Below are positions 51,696 through 62,338 of a stretch of DNA of 64,000 nt, one piece after another. A program made the translations under genes and the position numbers. The DNA lies in NCBI RefSeq assembly GCF_026798195.1, contig NZ_JAPQEZ010000003.1, forward strand, positions 186,001-250,000, written 5' to 3'. The notes beneath the pieces are model-generated. The model was not told where the DNA came from. It searched no databases and was given only the letters and a program-made list of their open reading frames with translations. Source of the stretch: Lentilactobacillus senioris. Its GTDB lineage: Bacteria > Bacillota > Bacilli > Lactobacillales > Lactobacillaceae. Every line of letters starts with the position of its first letter. Within the stretch, counting starts at the first letter, position 1.

Positions 51696-53054
51696 TCATT
51701 TTTTTAATTTGTTCAATCGTTCTTGCAATTTCTTTTCCTGTTCAGGAGTTAATTTAGTAGTATTTTTAGCAGATGCAGTGGTTTTTGCCCACTCCGGCAG
51801 TGTTTCTTTAATGCTTTTACGACCATTATTATTGCGAGACCGTACCGGTTTAGCAGTCGCTTTTTGTTTTCTTTCCTGAAGTTTACTAATTGCCTGTTCA
51901 GCCGTTGCGATTTTTTGTTGACTCCAATCATTAGCAATGGTTTCAGATAGGCTCTTATTTAGAGTAGCATGTTGTTCATCAACCAGTAAATGGTAAATCA
52001 AGATATTAATTACCGAATTGCTTAAAATGTGCCGGCCAATTAAATCTCGAACTAATCGTTCTTCTCCCGAAGTAACAAAACCACGTTTTTGTTTTTTAAT
52101 TTGTTGCAAGAATTGGAGGGGCGCCATTTGACCGGCAAACTTAGTAATTTGTAATTGTTGTGCTGATAAATTGCTTTGAGGATTAACGGCAGGAGTTGTC
52201 TCAGAACTAGCACCTTCCAAAGTGCCTCTGACTGGTGCCCTGAAATCATTAGAAATTACCGTTTTTAATTTCTTAACATCTAACCGATTAGTTTGTAAAT
52301 TGACCGCCTTTAGTACATATTTTCCCATTTGTACTTCATCAATACCATACAATGCACTTTCGGTTTGAATAACTTCCATAGCCAACTTTACACTATCCAA
52401 CTCAACAAAACTATTTTCTAAGATACTTAGTAATAATTTTTCGTCCAAGGGGCGCTCTTGGTTGGTATTTTGTGGGCCTACCTTAAAATCTCCCAATTGG
52501 TTTTTAACTTGAGTTAATTGAGCCTGGTTCCGCTTCATTCGCTCCACAATTAATGGAAAAGTATCAGTTACAGAAGCCGTAACCTCTTCAGCCTCTTCTG
52601 GAATATTTTGTTTGGGAACCATTCTGTTTTGAACTTGCTGAAAAACCTGATCTCCCAATTTTTCCAACAACAAAATAGTTAATAGATCAGTAGCAAAAAA
52701 CTCTTTGGCAGATAAAGGTCTTCGCACCAAATACATTACTTGATTCTTACTATTAACTAACCAGGTCTTTAAAAGTCCGCAGGCTTCTAACATTTTACGA
52801 TCAGTTTCTAATTGATTAATACTAACATTTAGTAAACTTTGTAGTTCAAAATGCGTATGGATTTGATTAGGTTGTTCCTGAAAAATGATTAGATTTTTAA
52901 GTTGAAAATAAAGGCCTAATGCACTTGTGCCCACAATCGGTCCGTATAAACTATTTAAAATCTCCGTTGCATTTTCAAAAACTTCATCTGCCACAACTAA
53001 AAAAGGAGTGTTAGGAGTCATTTTAGTTGCCAGACTAATCATCCCCCTTTTCAT
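51696..53054 (-). CDS. dnaB: replication initiation / membrane attachment protein DnaB
   Basis: 452 residues: N-terminal winged-helix DDBH1 region (NSLYGPIVGTSALGLYFQL, LQSLLNVSINQLETDRKMLEACGLL), a middle linker, and the DDBH2 region with ESALYGIDEVQMGKYVL; the C-terminus is Lys/Asn-rich. Works with DnaD and DnaI in helicase loading. The start is uncertain: ATG at 53054 overlaps nrdR by 20 bases, while ATG codons at 53042 and 53021 are alternatives without good sites. Confidence 0.92.
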   Translation of the reverse strand: MKRGMISLATKMTPNTPFLVVADEVFENATEILNSLYGPIVGTSALGLYFQLKNLIIFQEQPNQIHTHFELQSLLNVSINQLETDRKMLEACGLLKTWLVNSKNQVMYLVRRPLSAKEFFATDLLTILLLEKLGDQVFQQVQNRMVPKQNIPEEAEEVTASVTDTFPLIVERMKRNQAQLTQVKNQLGDFKVGPQNTNQERPLDEKLLLSILENSFVELDSVKLAMEVIQTESALYGIDEVQMGKYVLKAVNLQTNRLDVKKLKTVISNDFRAPVRGTLEGASSETTPAVNPQSNLSAQQLQITKFAGQMAPLQFLQQIKKQKRGFVTSGEERLVRDLIGRHILSNSVINILIYHLLVDEQHATLNKSLSETIANDWSQQKIATAEQAISKLQERKQKATAKPVRSRNNNGRKSIKETLPEWAKTTASAKNTTKLTPEQEKKLQERLNKLKK

Positions 53055-53514
53055 TTTGCCGATCTCTTTCCATGATTTCTTTTAATTCTTCATAAAAAAC
53101 GGACATATCCTTAAATTGACGATAGACACTAGCAAACCGAATATAAGCAATTTCATCTAAGTTAACTAGTTCATCCATAACGTACTCACCAATTTGTTGA
53201 CTGGTAATTTCATTATCTCCAGCAGCTCGAATTTTATTTTCAATTTTATCAACCAAACTAGTAATTGCGTTCATTGAAACCGGTCGTTTTTCTGCAGACC
53301 GTACGATTCCCTTAGTCAACTTTTCTCGACTAAATTCTTCACGGTTACCATTTTTCTTAATAACTAATAAAGGGGTTACTTCGACTCGTTCAAACGTAGT
53401 AAACCGAAATCCACACCGTTCGCACTCACGACGGCGGCGAATAGCCCGTCCGTCATCCGTAGGTCGACTGTCAACTACCTTAGAACCATTATTACCACAA
53501 TGGGGACATTGCAT
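53035..53514 (-). CDS. nrdR: transcriptional repressor NrdR
   Basis: 159 residues: zinc ribbon MQCPHCGNNGSKVVDSRP with RRRRECERCGFRFTTFE, followed by the ATP-cone (VIKKNGNREEFSREKLTKGI). Represses ribonucleotide reductase genes when dATP is high. Order coaE-nrdR-dnaB-dnaI is conserved in Firmicutes. No reductase gene or clear NrdR box lies in the window. Confidence 0.96.
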   Translation of the reverse strand: MQCPHCGNNGSKVVDSRPTDDGRAIRRRRECERCGFRFTTFERVEVTPLLVIKKNGNREEFSREKLTKGIVRSAEKRPVSMNAITSLVDKIENKIRAAGDNEITSQQIGEYVMDELVNLDEIAYIRFASVYRQFKDMSVFYEELKEIMERDRQNEKGDD

Positions 53515-53535
53515 TTTGCTTCACCTCTTTAACAC

Positions 53536-54120
53536 TCACTGTTGAGTTAACCAATCAGCTACCTGCTGATAAGTTTTTTGCTTCGTTTCAGAATTATAAA
53601 TCACATAATCCGCCAATTGTTGTTTAACTTCCACTGGCCATTGTGCTTGAATTCTCTGATTAGCCTGAACAATTGACAAATTATTTCGTTGCATCAATCT
53701 TTGAAGTTGAATATTAGCAGTACAACTCACCATCAAGATTTCATCTACTAATTGTTGGTAGCCATTTTCAAATAAAGTGGGTGCATCTAATACAATTAGT
53801 GAATGTTCCTTTAGTTCCTGAACTTCTTTAACAATTTGTTGTCTGATAAACGGATCAATAGTTCGAACTAACAATTTTAGCTGTTCCTTATCGCTAAAGA
53901 CGATTCTCCCCAAAGCTTTACGATTCAATTGACCGTCACTTTGCAACATGTCCTTGCCAAATTCAGCTACGATTGCAGCCAAGCCTACAGTATCCTTGGC
54001 TTCTACTCGTTTTGTAATTTGATCTGCATCAATAATTGGAATTGCTTGTTGGCTCAAAAATGAGCTAACTAGTGATTTGCCCGTTGCAATTCCCCCAGTT
54101 AACCCAATAATTTTACTCAT
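53536..54120 (-). CDS. coaE: dephospho-CoA kinase
   Basis: Last step of CoA synthesis. 194 residues starting MSKIIGLTGGIATGKSLVSSF (P-loop at about 9-16), with IIDADQITKRV and VLDAPTLFENG. A longer frame runs back into mutM, but the ATG here has GGAGAAC six bases upstream and overlaps the mutM stop by eight bases. Together with coaBC it gives two CoA steps in the window. Confidence 0.95.
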   Translation of the reverse strand: MSKIIGLTGGIATGKSLVSSFLSQQAIPIIDADQITKRVEAKDTVGLAAIVAEFGKDMLQSDGQLNRKALGRIVFSDKEQLKLLVRTIDPFIRQQIVKEVQELKEHSLIVLDAPTLFENGYQQLVDEILMVSCTANIQLQRLMQRNNLSIVQANQRIQAQWPVEVKQQLADYVIYNSETKQKTYQQVADWLTQQ

Positions 54121-54955
54121 CATGTTCTCCATGTAATTGCTGACAGTACGGACAAAAACTAGTTCCCCGCTGTGCAACTTTAATTTTTTCGATAGTGGTA
54201 CCACAACGAAGACAAGGTTCTCCTTTTCTACCATAGACCTGCAAGTAATTTTGAAAACTACCTGCTTCGCCATAAGCATTGGAATATGAATGCACGGTAG
54301 TTCCATGTCCTGCAATGGCTCTTTGAATTTCATCAATAATATTAGCCCGTAAATCAGCAATTTGGGCTTCTGGAATTTCATTTACAGGCTGTAACGGATG
54401 AATCTTGCTCATCCATAGCACTTCGTCAACATAGATGTTTCCCAAGCCAGCAATATTACTTTGATCCAATAAAAATGGTTTTACTTGTCTTCTACCTCGC
54501 TTGAAAATGTCCAGCATGTAATCTAACGATAGATCTTCTGCCGTGGGTTCAGGACCAATAGTTTGTAATCCAGCCACTTCGAATTCCGTCCCGGTCTTGA
54601 CCAAGTTCATTCTCCCAAATTTACGAGTATCATTATATCTTAATTCACGACCATCAGCTAAATGAAAAACAATATGTGTATGTTTACCTAAAGTTTCGCC
54701 TTCGGGTTCTACATCGTATTTACCTTCCATCCGAAGATGAGAAATAATTGTATAGCCGTTACTAATTCTAAATAATAAATACTTGCCTCGGCGATCAATT
54801 TGTTCAATAGTCTGCCCCTGCAAAGTCGCGTTAAACTCTTCTGGAGTCACATTAATCATCTTAGGATATAAAACATCTACGCTGGTAATTTGACTGTCCT
54901 TCACTAACTGGGTTAGTCCTCGACGAACGGTTTCTACTTCTGGTAACTCTGGCAA
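54113..54955 (-). CDS. mutM: formamidopyrimidine-DNA glycosylase
   Basis: Removes oxidised purines such as 8-oxoG. 280 residues beginning PELPEVETVRRGL (catalytic Pro2 and Glu3), Lys in GRRGKYLLF-like RRGKYLLFRI, H2TH motif NIAGLGNIYVDEVLW and the C-terminal zinc finger CLRCG...CPYCQ. Between polA and coaE: the polA-mutM-coaE repair/replication run typical of Firmicutes. Confidence 0.96.
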   Translation of the reverse strand: MPELPEVETVRRGLTQLVKDSQITSVDVLYPKMINVTPEEFNATLQGQTIEQIDRRGKYLLFRISNGYTIISHLRMEGKYDVEPEGETLGKHTHIVFHLADGRELRYNDTRKFGRMNLVKTGTEFEVAGLQTIGPEPTAEDLSLDYMLDIFKRGRRQVKPFLLDQSNIAGLGNIYVDEVLWMSKIHPLQPVNEIPEAQIADLRANIIDEIQRAIAGHGTTVHSYSNAYGEAGSFQNYLQVYGRKGEPCLRCGTTIEKIKVAQRGTSFCPYCQQLHGEHDE

Positions 54956-54967
54956 TTGTAATCCCCC

Positions 54968-57622
54968 TTATTTAGCATCGTACCAAGTCTTACCGTAGTG
55001 GCTTTCCACCTTCAACGGAATGGCCAGCTTAACAGCCGAATCCATAATTTGTGGTACAATTTTTTTAATTTCATCTAATTCGGATAATGGTACTTCAAAA
55101 ATCAATTCATCATGCACTTGCAGTAACATCTTAGTTTGGTACCCCTCTAGTGCCTTATCCATCTTAATCATCGCTTTTTTAATGATATCAGCAGCACTGC
55201 CTTGAATTGGGGTGTTCATTGCTGTTCGTTCCGCAAATGATCTGCGATTGAAATTGCTGGAATTAATATCGGGTAAATAACGACGGCGTTTCTCCAAAGT
55301 TTCTACATAGCCGTGATCCTTTGCAAAATCAACAATCTCAGATACGTACTGTTTGACTCCAGGATATTCTTCAAAGTAACGATCGATGAATTGCTTAGCT
55401 TGCTTTCTGGTAATACCCGTATTTTGCGCTAATCCATAATCACTAATTCCATAAACGATTCCGAAATTAACTGCCTTTGCTTGGCGTCTTAATTCTGGGG
55501 TTACCTGTTCATTAGAATCTAATCCAAAAATTCTACGAGCCGTAGCAGCATGAATGTCTTCGCCTTCACGGAAGGCTTCTTGCATATTTTGATCGCCACT
55601 AATGGAAGCTAATACGCGTAATTCAATTTGAGAATAATCTGATGAAAAAATAACTTCTTCACTTTGAGACGGTACAAAAGCAGACCTAATCTGCTTACCC
55701 TCTTCAGATCTAATTGGAATATTTTGTAAGTTAGGATCCACCGATGATAAACGACCGGTAGCGGTCAACGTTTGTAAATATCTAGTATGAATCTTACCGT
55801 CAGCGGGATTAATAACCTTTAATAATCCCGTAATATAGGTTGATAACAGCTTAGATACTTGGCGGTAGTCTAAGACACTTTGCACAATGGGGGCATCTGG
55901 AGCCAATTTTTCTAAAACGTCTACCGCCGTGGAATAACCAGTTTTGGTTTTTTTAATCACTGGTAATTTAAGTTTATCAAACAAGATATGGCCTAATTGC
56001 TTAGGTGAACCGATATTAAATTCTTCGCCTGCCTGCCGGTAAATTTCAACCTCTAACTCAGCCATTCGTTCTTTTAATTTGCTACCCATTTCCTCTAAAC
56101 GACTAGCTTTTACGGTAATCCCAGCAATTTCCATTCTAGCTAAGACTAGCGCCATGGGTAATTCCATTTTCCAATATAGATCGGTTTGATTATGTTTATC
56201 TAAGTCGGCAAACAAATCTACTTTCAAGTTACTAATGGCTGCTATTTTATGAACTAGATGTTCTAAAAATACTGGTTGATCTACTGGGATACTTCGCTTA
56301 GCGCCTTTACCATAAACTTCTTCATCCGTTTTCACGTTTTGATATTCATGTTCTCTAGCCACCACTGCTACATCGTTACTATTATTAGCTGGGTTTAATA
56401 AATAAGAAGCTAATAGTAGATCAAAATTAACTCCGGCTAATTTAATTCCTAAATTATTTAAGGCTACATATGTTTTCTTTGCATCAAAAACATTTTTCTT
56501 AACGTCAGCCGTCTCTAATATTTTAACGACCACTTCATTATGCAATAATTCTGCATCATTAGTAGCATACCAGTGATCCTTATCACCCAATGCTAAACCA
56601 ACAATTTGAGCGGTATGATAATTTTCATCATCTAATTCAATTTGTAATTCAATTTCTGAATCCAAACTGGCTAATTCACTGATATTTTTAGCCGTAAGTT
56701 GTTGAAATTTAATTTCGGAGTATACATCTTGATCATTTACGGCCTCTGGATCCATTGCCGCCAAAAAAGACTTAAAATCCATTCGCTCATAAAAATCAAT
56801 TAGTTTAGGAGTATCAGGCCCCGTGTATTTGCAATCAGCTAAACTAATGGTTAACGGCGCTTGGCGATTAATTGTAGCTAATTCTCGAGCCAATTCAGCC
56901 TTATCACGATCGGCCAATAAATTTTCGCGTAATTTGTTACCACTAACATCATCAAAATGATCATAAATGCCAGCAATACTGCCAAATTGTTGAATTAATT
57001 TTTGAGCGGTTTTATCGCCAACTTTGGTAACACCAGGATAGTTATCGGAAGTATCTCCTTTAAGCCCTTTAATTTCAACGATTTGATCGGGCCGTACCCC
57101 TAATTTTTCTAACACGTAATCCGGAGTGTAAGTTTCTAATTCAGTAACTCCCTTTTTTGAAACTTGAACGGTAGTCATCTTAGATGTCAACTGAGTTAAG
57201 TCGCGATCTCCGGTAATCACCGTGACTGCGTAATCGCCAGTATCTTCTGCCTCCTTGGTTAAGGTACCGATAATATCATCGGCTTCATAGTTAGCCAATT
57301 CATAAGTTTTGATTCCACGGTCTTCAACTAGTTCTCGAATAAATGGCATTTGTTCAGATAATTCATTGGGAGTCTTGGAACGCCCCCCCTTATAACCATC
57401 GTATTTTTCAGTTCTAAAAGTAGTTTTTCCAGCATCAAAAGCAACTAATGCCTCGTCAGGTTGTTCTGCCGCTAATACCTTATCTAGCATTCGGTTAAAT
57501 CCATAAATCGCGCTCGTATGGAGTCCCTCACTATTCGTAAAGCGATCAAGTGACTGATACAGGGCAAAAAAAGCTTTAAATGCGATGCTATTTCCGTCAA
57601 TTAGCAGTAATTTTTTGGGCAT
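54968..57622 (-). CDS. polA: DNA polymerase I
   Basis: 884 residues. 5'-3' exonuclease domain (1-290; LLIDGNSIAFKAFFAL, GDRDLTQL, GLKGDTSDNYPGV); a 3'-5' exonuclease-like domain (about 300-470) whose catalytic acidic residues are degenerate (SEIELQIELDDE in place of the DTE motif), so no proofreading is expected; and the polymerase domain with DYSQIELRVLAS, RRQAKAVNFGIVYG and VHDELIFEVP. Start MPKKLLL follows AAGGAGA; the nine extra upstream codons are not needed. Confidence 0.96.
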   Translation of the reverse strand: MPKKLLLIDGNSIAFKAFFALYQSLDRFTNSEGLHTSAIYGFNRMLDKVLAAEQPDEALVAFDAGKTTFRTEKYDGYKGGRSKTPNELSEQMPFIRELVEDRGIKTYELANYEADDIIGTLTKEAEDTGDYAVTVITGDRDLTQLTSKMTTVQVSKKGVTELETYTPDYVLEKLGVRPDQIVEIKGLKGDTSDNYPGVTKVGDKTAQKLIQQFGSIAGIYDHFDDVSGNKLRENLLADRDKAELARELATINRQAPLTISLADCKYTGPDTPKLIDFYERMDFKSFLAAMDPEAVNDQDVYSEIKFQQLTAKNISELASLDSEIELQIELDDENYHTAQIVGLALGDKDHWYATNDAELLHNEVVVKILETADVKKNVFDAKKTYVALNNLGIKLAGVNFDLLLASYLLNPANNSNDVAVVAREHEYQNVKTDEEVYGKGAKRSIPVDQPVFLEHLVHKIAAISNLKVDLFADLDKHNQTDLYWKMELPMALVLARMEIAGITVKASRLEEMGSKLKERMAELEVEIYRQAGEEFNIGSPKQLGHILFDKLKLPVIKKTKTGYSTAVDVLEKLAPDAPIVQSVLDYRQVSKLLSTYITGLLKVINPADGKIHTRYLQTLTATGRLSSVDPNLQNIPIRSEEGKQIRSAFVPSQSEEVIFSSDYSQIELRVLASISGDQNMQEAFREGEDIHAATARRIFGLDSNEQVTPELRRQAKAVNFGIVYGISDYGLAQNTGITRKQAKQFIDRYFEEYPGVKQYVSEIVDFAKDHGYVETLEKRRRYLPDINSSNFNRRSFAERTAMNTPIQGSAADIIKKAMIKMDKALEGYQTKMLLQVHDELIFEVPLSELDEIKKIVPQIMDSAVKLAIPLKVESHYGKTWYDAK

Positions 57623-57705
57623 TATTTTCTCCTTTAGGTTAAATCTCACAATTCATCTTGTTATATTTTACCACTTGCAAGCCTTATTATCATTGATCGA
57701 ATACG

Positions 57706-57742
57706 AAAAAACGATGATTTCAACAGATTGAAATCATCGTTT
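57706..57742 (-). terminator. terminator after the BI-1 gene
   Basis: Minus strand: AACGATGATTTCAA pairs perfectly with TTGAAATCATCGTT around a 4-base loop and is followed by TTTT. It separates the BI-1 gene from polA. Confidence 0.9.
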
Positions 57743-57745
57743 AGT

Positions 57746-58444
57746 TTATTTATTATCACCATAACCAAAAATGGAAAGCAATTGTAGAAATAAGTTAACA
57801 AAATCTAAGTAGAGCTGAAGCGCTCCGTAAACCGCTAACCCATTTTCTGAAACTTGGCCACCATATTGGTTATACATATTCTTAATTCTTTGGGTATCAT
57901 ATGCCGTCAAAATCGTAAAGATAATCACCGCAATAATCGAAAAGACAAATGAAATCAGACTGCTTTTCAAGAAAATATTGATAACCATTGCGATAATCAA
58001 TGCAATTAATGCCGCTGAGGCTTGTGCCCCCCAACGAGCTAGGCTTCGTTTGGTGATTAAGCCATAAGCCGTCATTGAAATAAAGATCGCTGAGCTGGAT
58101 AAAAAGGCAGCTGCGATTGACGTTCCCGTGTAAGTGATGAAAATGCTAGAGAAGAAAACACCACTAACAACGGCATAAACCATTAAAATAACAAAGCTTA
58201 AAGTTGGTCGCTTCATCGCTTGAACCGAAATGATCATCGGCATTACAAACCATAAAATTAACGACCCCCACATTACCCACTGATTTTGAACTAGAACCAA
58301 TGGACTTAAAACATTGCCAAAGTAATATGCGGTAGCAGCTGAGACTAGCACCGCGATACTCATCCAACCATACATTTTGGTTAAAAATTGATTCAAACCG
58401 GCATTGTCATTTACAACCTGGCGATTGTTTGAATAGTTGTTCAT
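57746..58444 (-). CDS. Bax inhibitor-1 family membrane protein
   Basis: 232 residues with seven membrane helices and a cytoplasmic Asn-rich start (NNYSNNRQVVNDNAG). Contains the family features GLNQFLTKMYGWMSIAVLVSA and ILTAYDTQRIKNMY with the paired Asp in helix 6-7. Bacillus YetJ of this family is a pH-sensitive calcium leak channel; the role here is unproven. Single-gene unit between murC and polA. Confidence 0.92.
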   Translation of the reverse strand: MNNYSNNRQVVNDNAGLNQFLTKMYGWMSIAVLVSAATAYYFGNVLSPLVLVQNQWVMWGSLILWFVMPMIISVQAMKRPTLSFVILMVYAVVSGVFFSSIFITYTGTSIAAAFLSSSAIFISMTAYGLITKRSLARWGAQASAALIALIIAMVINIFLKSSLISFVFSIIAVIIFTILTAYDTQRIKNMYNQYGGQVSENGLAVYGALQLYLDFVNLFLQLLSIFGYGDNK

Positions 58445-58512
58445 ATTAGTCCACTCCTTCTATCAAATTGAGAATAGTGTACCAAAATCAGCCAAATAAG
58501 CAAGCAATTAGA

Positions 58513-59844
58513 TTAATTGATTTTATTACTTAAATGACTTAATAGCTCTTCATAGGCATTTTCGTATTTCAAAATATCTCCAGCTCCCATGAAAACAACT
58601 ACGTCATTGTCATAATCCAAAAGTGGCGACATGTTTTCTACTGACAATACTTGACCACCCTTGGTAATCTTTTGGGCCAAATCAGCACTAGAAACATCCC
58701 CAGATTGTTCTCTAGGTGAACCATAAATATCAGTTAAAAAGACTTTATCTGCTAGGTCTAAACTAGTAGCAAAATCATCCATCATAGCAATGGTTCTGCT
58801 GAAAGTATGTGGTTGAAAGACTACCACGATTTCTTTATTGGGATATTCTTGTCTAGCAGCATCAATTGTGGCTTTGATTTCAGATGGATGGTGAGCATAA
58901 TCATCAATAATCGTCATGCCCTCAACTTTTCGTTCAGAAAAACGGCGTTTAACGCCCTTAAAAGTTAAGAGTTCATTTCTGATCTCATCTAAGTCAACAT
59001 CTTCAAAGTAAGAAACCGCAATTACGGCCAATGAATTTAAAACATTGTGTTCACCAAATAGTGGCACGGCAAATTCACCTAAATCTTCATCGTGATACCA
59101 AACGTTGAACTTAGATCCCTTGGTAGTCCGTTTAACATCTACAGCTCTAAAATCATCAGTTTCATTCAAACCATAGTAATAGATAGGCACATTAGCTTTA
59201 ATTTCACGAAGATATTGATCATCTCCCCAAGCAAAAATTCCTTTCTTCACTTGGCTAGCAAAAGTTTGAAATGCATCAATTACATCGTCAATACTTTGAT
59301 AATAATCTGGGTGATCAAAATCAATATTAGTCATAATTGCATAATCCGGATTAGTGGCAAGGAAGTGCCGACGATATTCGTCTGCTTCATAAACAAAGAA
59401 ACGAGCGTTAGGTACCCCTTTACCAGAACCATCTCCAACTAAATAATCAGTGGGAGCAATTCCACTAAGAACGTGGGCCAATAAACCGGTTGTACTAGTC
59501 TTACCGTGAGCTCCGGCAACTCCAATACTAGTTTTTCCTTCAATCATTTTACCTAAGAATTCGTGATAACGATAAGTAGGAACTCCCATTTCATGGGCTT
59601 TGACTACTTCAGGATGATCATCTTTAAATGCATTACCCACAATTACAATCATATTATCTTGGATGTTATTTTCGTCGAACGGCAAGATTTTAATCCCCGC
59701 CTTTTCTAACCCCCGTTGAGTAAACGTGTACTGAGTAATATCTGATCCTTGAACTTGTTCTCCACGATCAACTAAAATTAGCGCTAATGCACTCATTCCA
59801 GTTCCTTTAACTCCAATAAAATGATAGATTTTTTTGGTTTCCAT
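58513..59844 (-). CDS. murC: UDP-N-acetylmuramate-L-alanine ligase
   Basis: Adds L-Ala to UDP-MurNAc, the first peptide step of peptidoglycan synthesis. 443 residues: [15 protein letters not shown] nucleotide motif, ATP loop [18 protein letters not shown] near residue 110, [20 protein letters not shown] and [10 protein letters not shown]. Downstream of sftA, as in Bacillus. Confidence 0.96.
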   Translation of the reverse strand: METKKIYHFIGVKGTGMSALALILVDRGEQVQGSDITQYTFTQRGLEKAGIKILPFDENNIQDNMIVIVGNAFKDDHPEVVKAHEMGVPTYRYHEFLGKMIEGKTSIGVAGAHGKTSTTGLLAHVLSGIAPTDYLVGDGSGKGVPNARFFVYEADEYRRHFLATNPDYAIMTNIDFDHPDYYQSIDDVIDAFQTFASQVKKGIFAWGDDQYLREIKANVPIYYYGLNETDDFRAVDVKRTTKGSKFNVWYHDEDLGEFAVPLFGEHNVLNSLAVIAVSYFEDVDLDEIRNELLTFKGVKRRFSERKVEGMTIIDDYAHHPSEIKATIDAARQEYPNKEIVVVFQPHTFSRTIAMMDDFATSLDLADKVFLTDIYGSPREQSGDVSSADLAQKITKGGQVLSVENMSPLLDYDNDVVVFMGAGDILKYENAYEELLSHLSNKIN

Positions 59845-59879
59845 TCTTAATTCCTCTCCGCATCCTAATTATTAACGCA

Positions 59880-62282
59880 TTAATTCTTTTCTTCATGATA
59901 ATAAACTTCACGAGGTTTTGATCCGTGTTGTTCAGAAATATAATGATGCCGTTCTAGTGCATCAATGATATTGGCAGCTCGATTGTAGCCAATTGAAAAT
60001 AGTCTTTGCAGTTTTGAAGTAGAAATGGTGTCTTCGTTGCTAATATATTGCAACACTTCTGGCATCAATTCATCTTCATTATGGCTCTCCACTACTTGCT
60101 TTAGTGAATCAGGGGTAAATAGGTATTTAGGCTTGCCTTGTTGCTTTACAAAGTCCACTACGTTTTCTAATTCTTCGTTAGTTACGTAGGCTCCTTGCAG
60201 TCGAATAGGTTGCGGTGCTCCGTTACCTAAGTACAACATATCACCTTTTCCAAGTAATGATTCTGCGCCACCGGTATCGATAATGGTACGGGAATCTACT
60301 TGACTAGAGACCATAAAGGCAATTCGAGTTGGAATATTATTTTTAATTGTTCCAGTAACAATGTCTACACTTGGTCGTTGAGTAGCCACAATTAAGTGAA
60401 TACCAGCAGCCCTAGCTTTTTGGGTAATTCTCACAATATAATCCTGAATTTCACTAGAAGCCACCATCATCAAATCAGCTAATTCGTCAATAATAACTAA
60501 GATATATGGCATTTTTAATCCATACTCTTCTCGTTCTTCTGCTTTATCATTAAACTGCTCAATGTTTCTAACCCCCGCAGCCGATAATTTTTCATATCGT
60601 TCGTCCATTTCCTTAGTTACCCACTTCAAGGCAGCAGCAGCTTCTTGGGGATCTGAAATAACCGGTGATAACAAGTGCGGAATTTCGTCATATGGTGCCA
60701 ATTCAACAGCCTTCGGGTCAATCAATAACAATTTAACTTCAGCTGGATTGGCTTTATACAAAATAGATACTAATAAACTGTTAATGAAGACGCTCTTTCC
60801 GGAACCAGTTGCCCCCGCAATTAAGCCATGCGGCATTTTTCTAATATCAGTAACTTGTGGCCGACCAGAAATATCTACCCCCACTGCAGTTGTTAATGGT
60901 GATTTTTTCTCCGCAAATTTAGGCGTATCAATAATTTCTGAAAGCATTACTGGCCGTGGATTTTTATTAGGAATTTCAATTCCGACGGTAGATTTACCAG
61001 GAATTGGCGCTTCAATTCGAACATCCTTAGCAGCCAAAGCCAACTTCAAATCATCACGTAAGTTAACAATTCTCTGGACTTTCACTCCTAATGCCAACTT
61101 GATTTGGAATTGAGTAACTGTTGGACCATTCGTCCAGTCAACGACCTTAGCATCTACTCCAAATGCTGCTAGAGTCTTATCTAAGACGTCAATTTGATTT
61201 TCAATCCAATCTAATATTTGATCGTCATCCGTATCTACGGGTGGAGTTAATAACTCCATACTTGGGAATTGATACTCGGCAAGATTAATTTCTTCATCAG
61301 AGTCAGTCAATTCGTTTGGAGTGTCTTCTAATTTTGGCTGTTCCACGGTTGATTGAGTTAATTGTTCTTCATCAGTGTTAGTTTCAGTAGGATTCGTCAT
61401 TAAACTTCGCACTGGGTTTTGGAATCGTTGATTAATTTGCTTTTCTTGAACTTCATCAATAGTTTCTGGTTGTTCAATCTCAATTTTTGATTCCGGTAAA
61501 GCAGCTACTTCGCGATCTGTTTGAGCCTTTTCTGATTGATCATCAAAGAAAGGCAACTTAGTTTCAGTAGCCTCTTCACCCATTATTGAAGAAAAGGTTT
61601 TACCTAAGCCACCTGGTACTGATTCTTCTTCTGATTCTTCCGTTATTGGTTGCGTACCTAAATCAGTAATTTCTACATTTTCGTCAGTAACATCTGAAGC
61701 AGTTAAACCTGTTTTATTAGCTTTAATATCCTCATTAGCCAAGTCGCTAACTTCATCATCTGCTGGTTTAGTTACATTTTCAACTGAATCTACAACTTCC
61801 TCTTCATCTGGCTCAAGCAATGCCGGTTTATTTTCGGTTAATTCATCAACCGTAACAATAGCATCTGCTGGCTTTTGTTCAACTTCGGTTATTGTTTCTG
61901 GTTCATTAGGGTCTCCAAATAGAATTAAATCATCCGGTTTAATTTTCAAGTTTGCAATTAATCGTTCATAAAATCGGGCTCTTTGATTAGATTGCCGGTC
62001 AAAGAAGTGAACCATTTGGGCATTAGGTTCCTCTATAGAGGTTCTTTTTTTAGGTTCAAATTTTCTAATTTGCTTAGAAAACTTTGACTCTGACACCTGG
62101 CTTGGCTGGTTATTGGTTCTATGTTTAATCGGTGCAACGGTATCCGCTAACGATTGGGAACCTCTGGAAGCTGATTTTTTCTTAGCTTCCTGTTGCGGTT
62201 GTTTATTTTGTTGTATTGTTCTTTGAACCGCTTTGAGGTCCTTACGCCAACGATAATATGCTGGCCCATCATAATTATTCAT
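59880..62282 (-). CDS. sftA: soluble FtsK/SpoIIIE-type DNA translocase (SftA type)
   Basis: 800 residues. No membrane helix is present: residues 1-100 are basic and Gln/Asn-rich, residues 110-340 are long, acidic and low-complexity. The motor follows: LSEIIDTPKF, Walker A GATGSGKSVFINSLL near residue 500, LLIDPKAVELAPYD, Walker B VIIDELADLMM, and a C-terminal winged-helix gamma domain (STSKLQRLFSIGYNRAANIIDALE). The lack of membrane segments and the trmB-ytpP-ytpR-sftA-murC order match Bacillus SftA, which clears DNA from the septum. Confidence 0.92.
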   Translation of the reverse strand: MNNYDGPAYYRWRKDLKAVQRTIQQNKQPQQEAKKKSASRGSQSLADTVAPIKHRTNNQPSQVSESKFSKQIRKFEPKKRTSIEEPNAQMVHFFDRQSNQRARFYERLIANLKIKPDDLILFGDPNEPETITEVEQKPADAIVTVDELTENKPALLEPDEEEVVDSVENVTKPADDEVSDLANEDIKANKTGLTASDVTDENVEITDLGTQPITEESEEESVPGGLGKTFSSIMGEEATETKLPFFDDQSEKAQTDREVAALPESKIEIEQPETIDEVQEKQINQRFQNPVRSLMTNPTETNTDEEQLTQSTVEQPKLEDTPNELTDSDEEINLAEYQFPSMELLTPPVDTDDDQILDWIENQIDVLDKTLAAFGVDAKVVDWTNGPTVTQFQIKLALGVKVQRIVNLRDDLKLALAAKDVRIEAPIPGKSTVGIEIPNKNPRPVMLSEIIDTPKFAEKKSPLTTAVGVDISGRPQVTDIRKMPHGLIAGATGSGKSVFINSLLVSILYKANPAEVKLLLIDPKAVELAPYDEIPHLLSPVISDPQEAAAALKWVTKEMDERYEKLSAAGVRNIEQFNDKAEEREEYGLKMPYILVIIDELADLMMVASSEIQDYIVRITQKARAAGIHLIVATQRPSVDIVTGTIKNNIPTRIAFMVSSQVDSRTIIDTGGAESLLGKGDMLYLGNGAPQPIRLQGAYVTNEELENVVDFVKQQGKPKYLFTPDSLKQVVESHNEDELMPEVLQYISNEDTISTSKLQRLFSIGYNRAANIIDALERHHYISEQHGSKPREVYYHEEKN

Positions 62283-62338
62283 TCCACCACACCTAAAATT
62301 TTATTAATCAAAAATACTACAATATAAATAGTTACTTA

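Noticed and set aside
60562-61113. A 183-codon plus-strand frame antisense to sftA
   Set aside because: No ribosome site, and the opposite strand encodes the conserved SftA motor motifs; a shadow frame.
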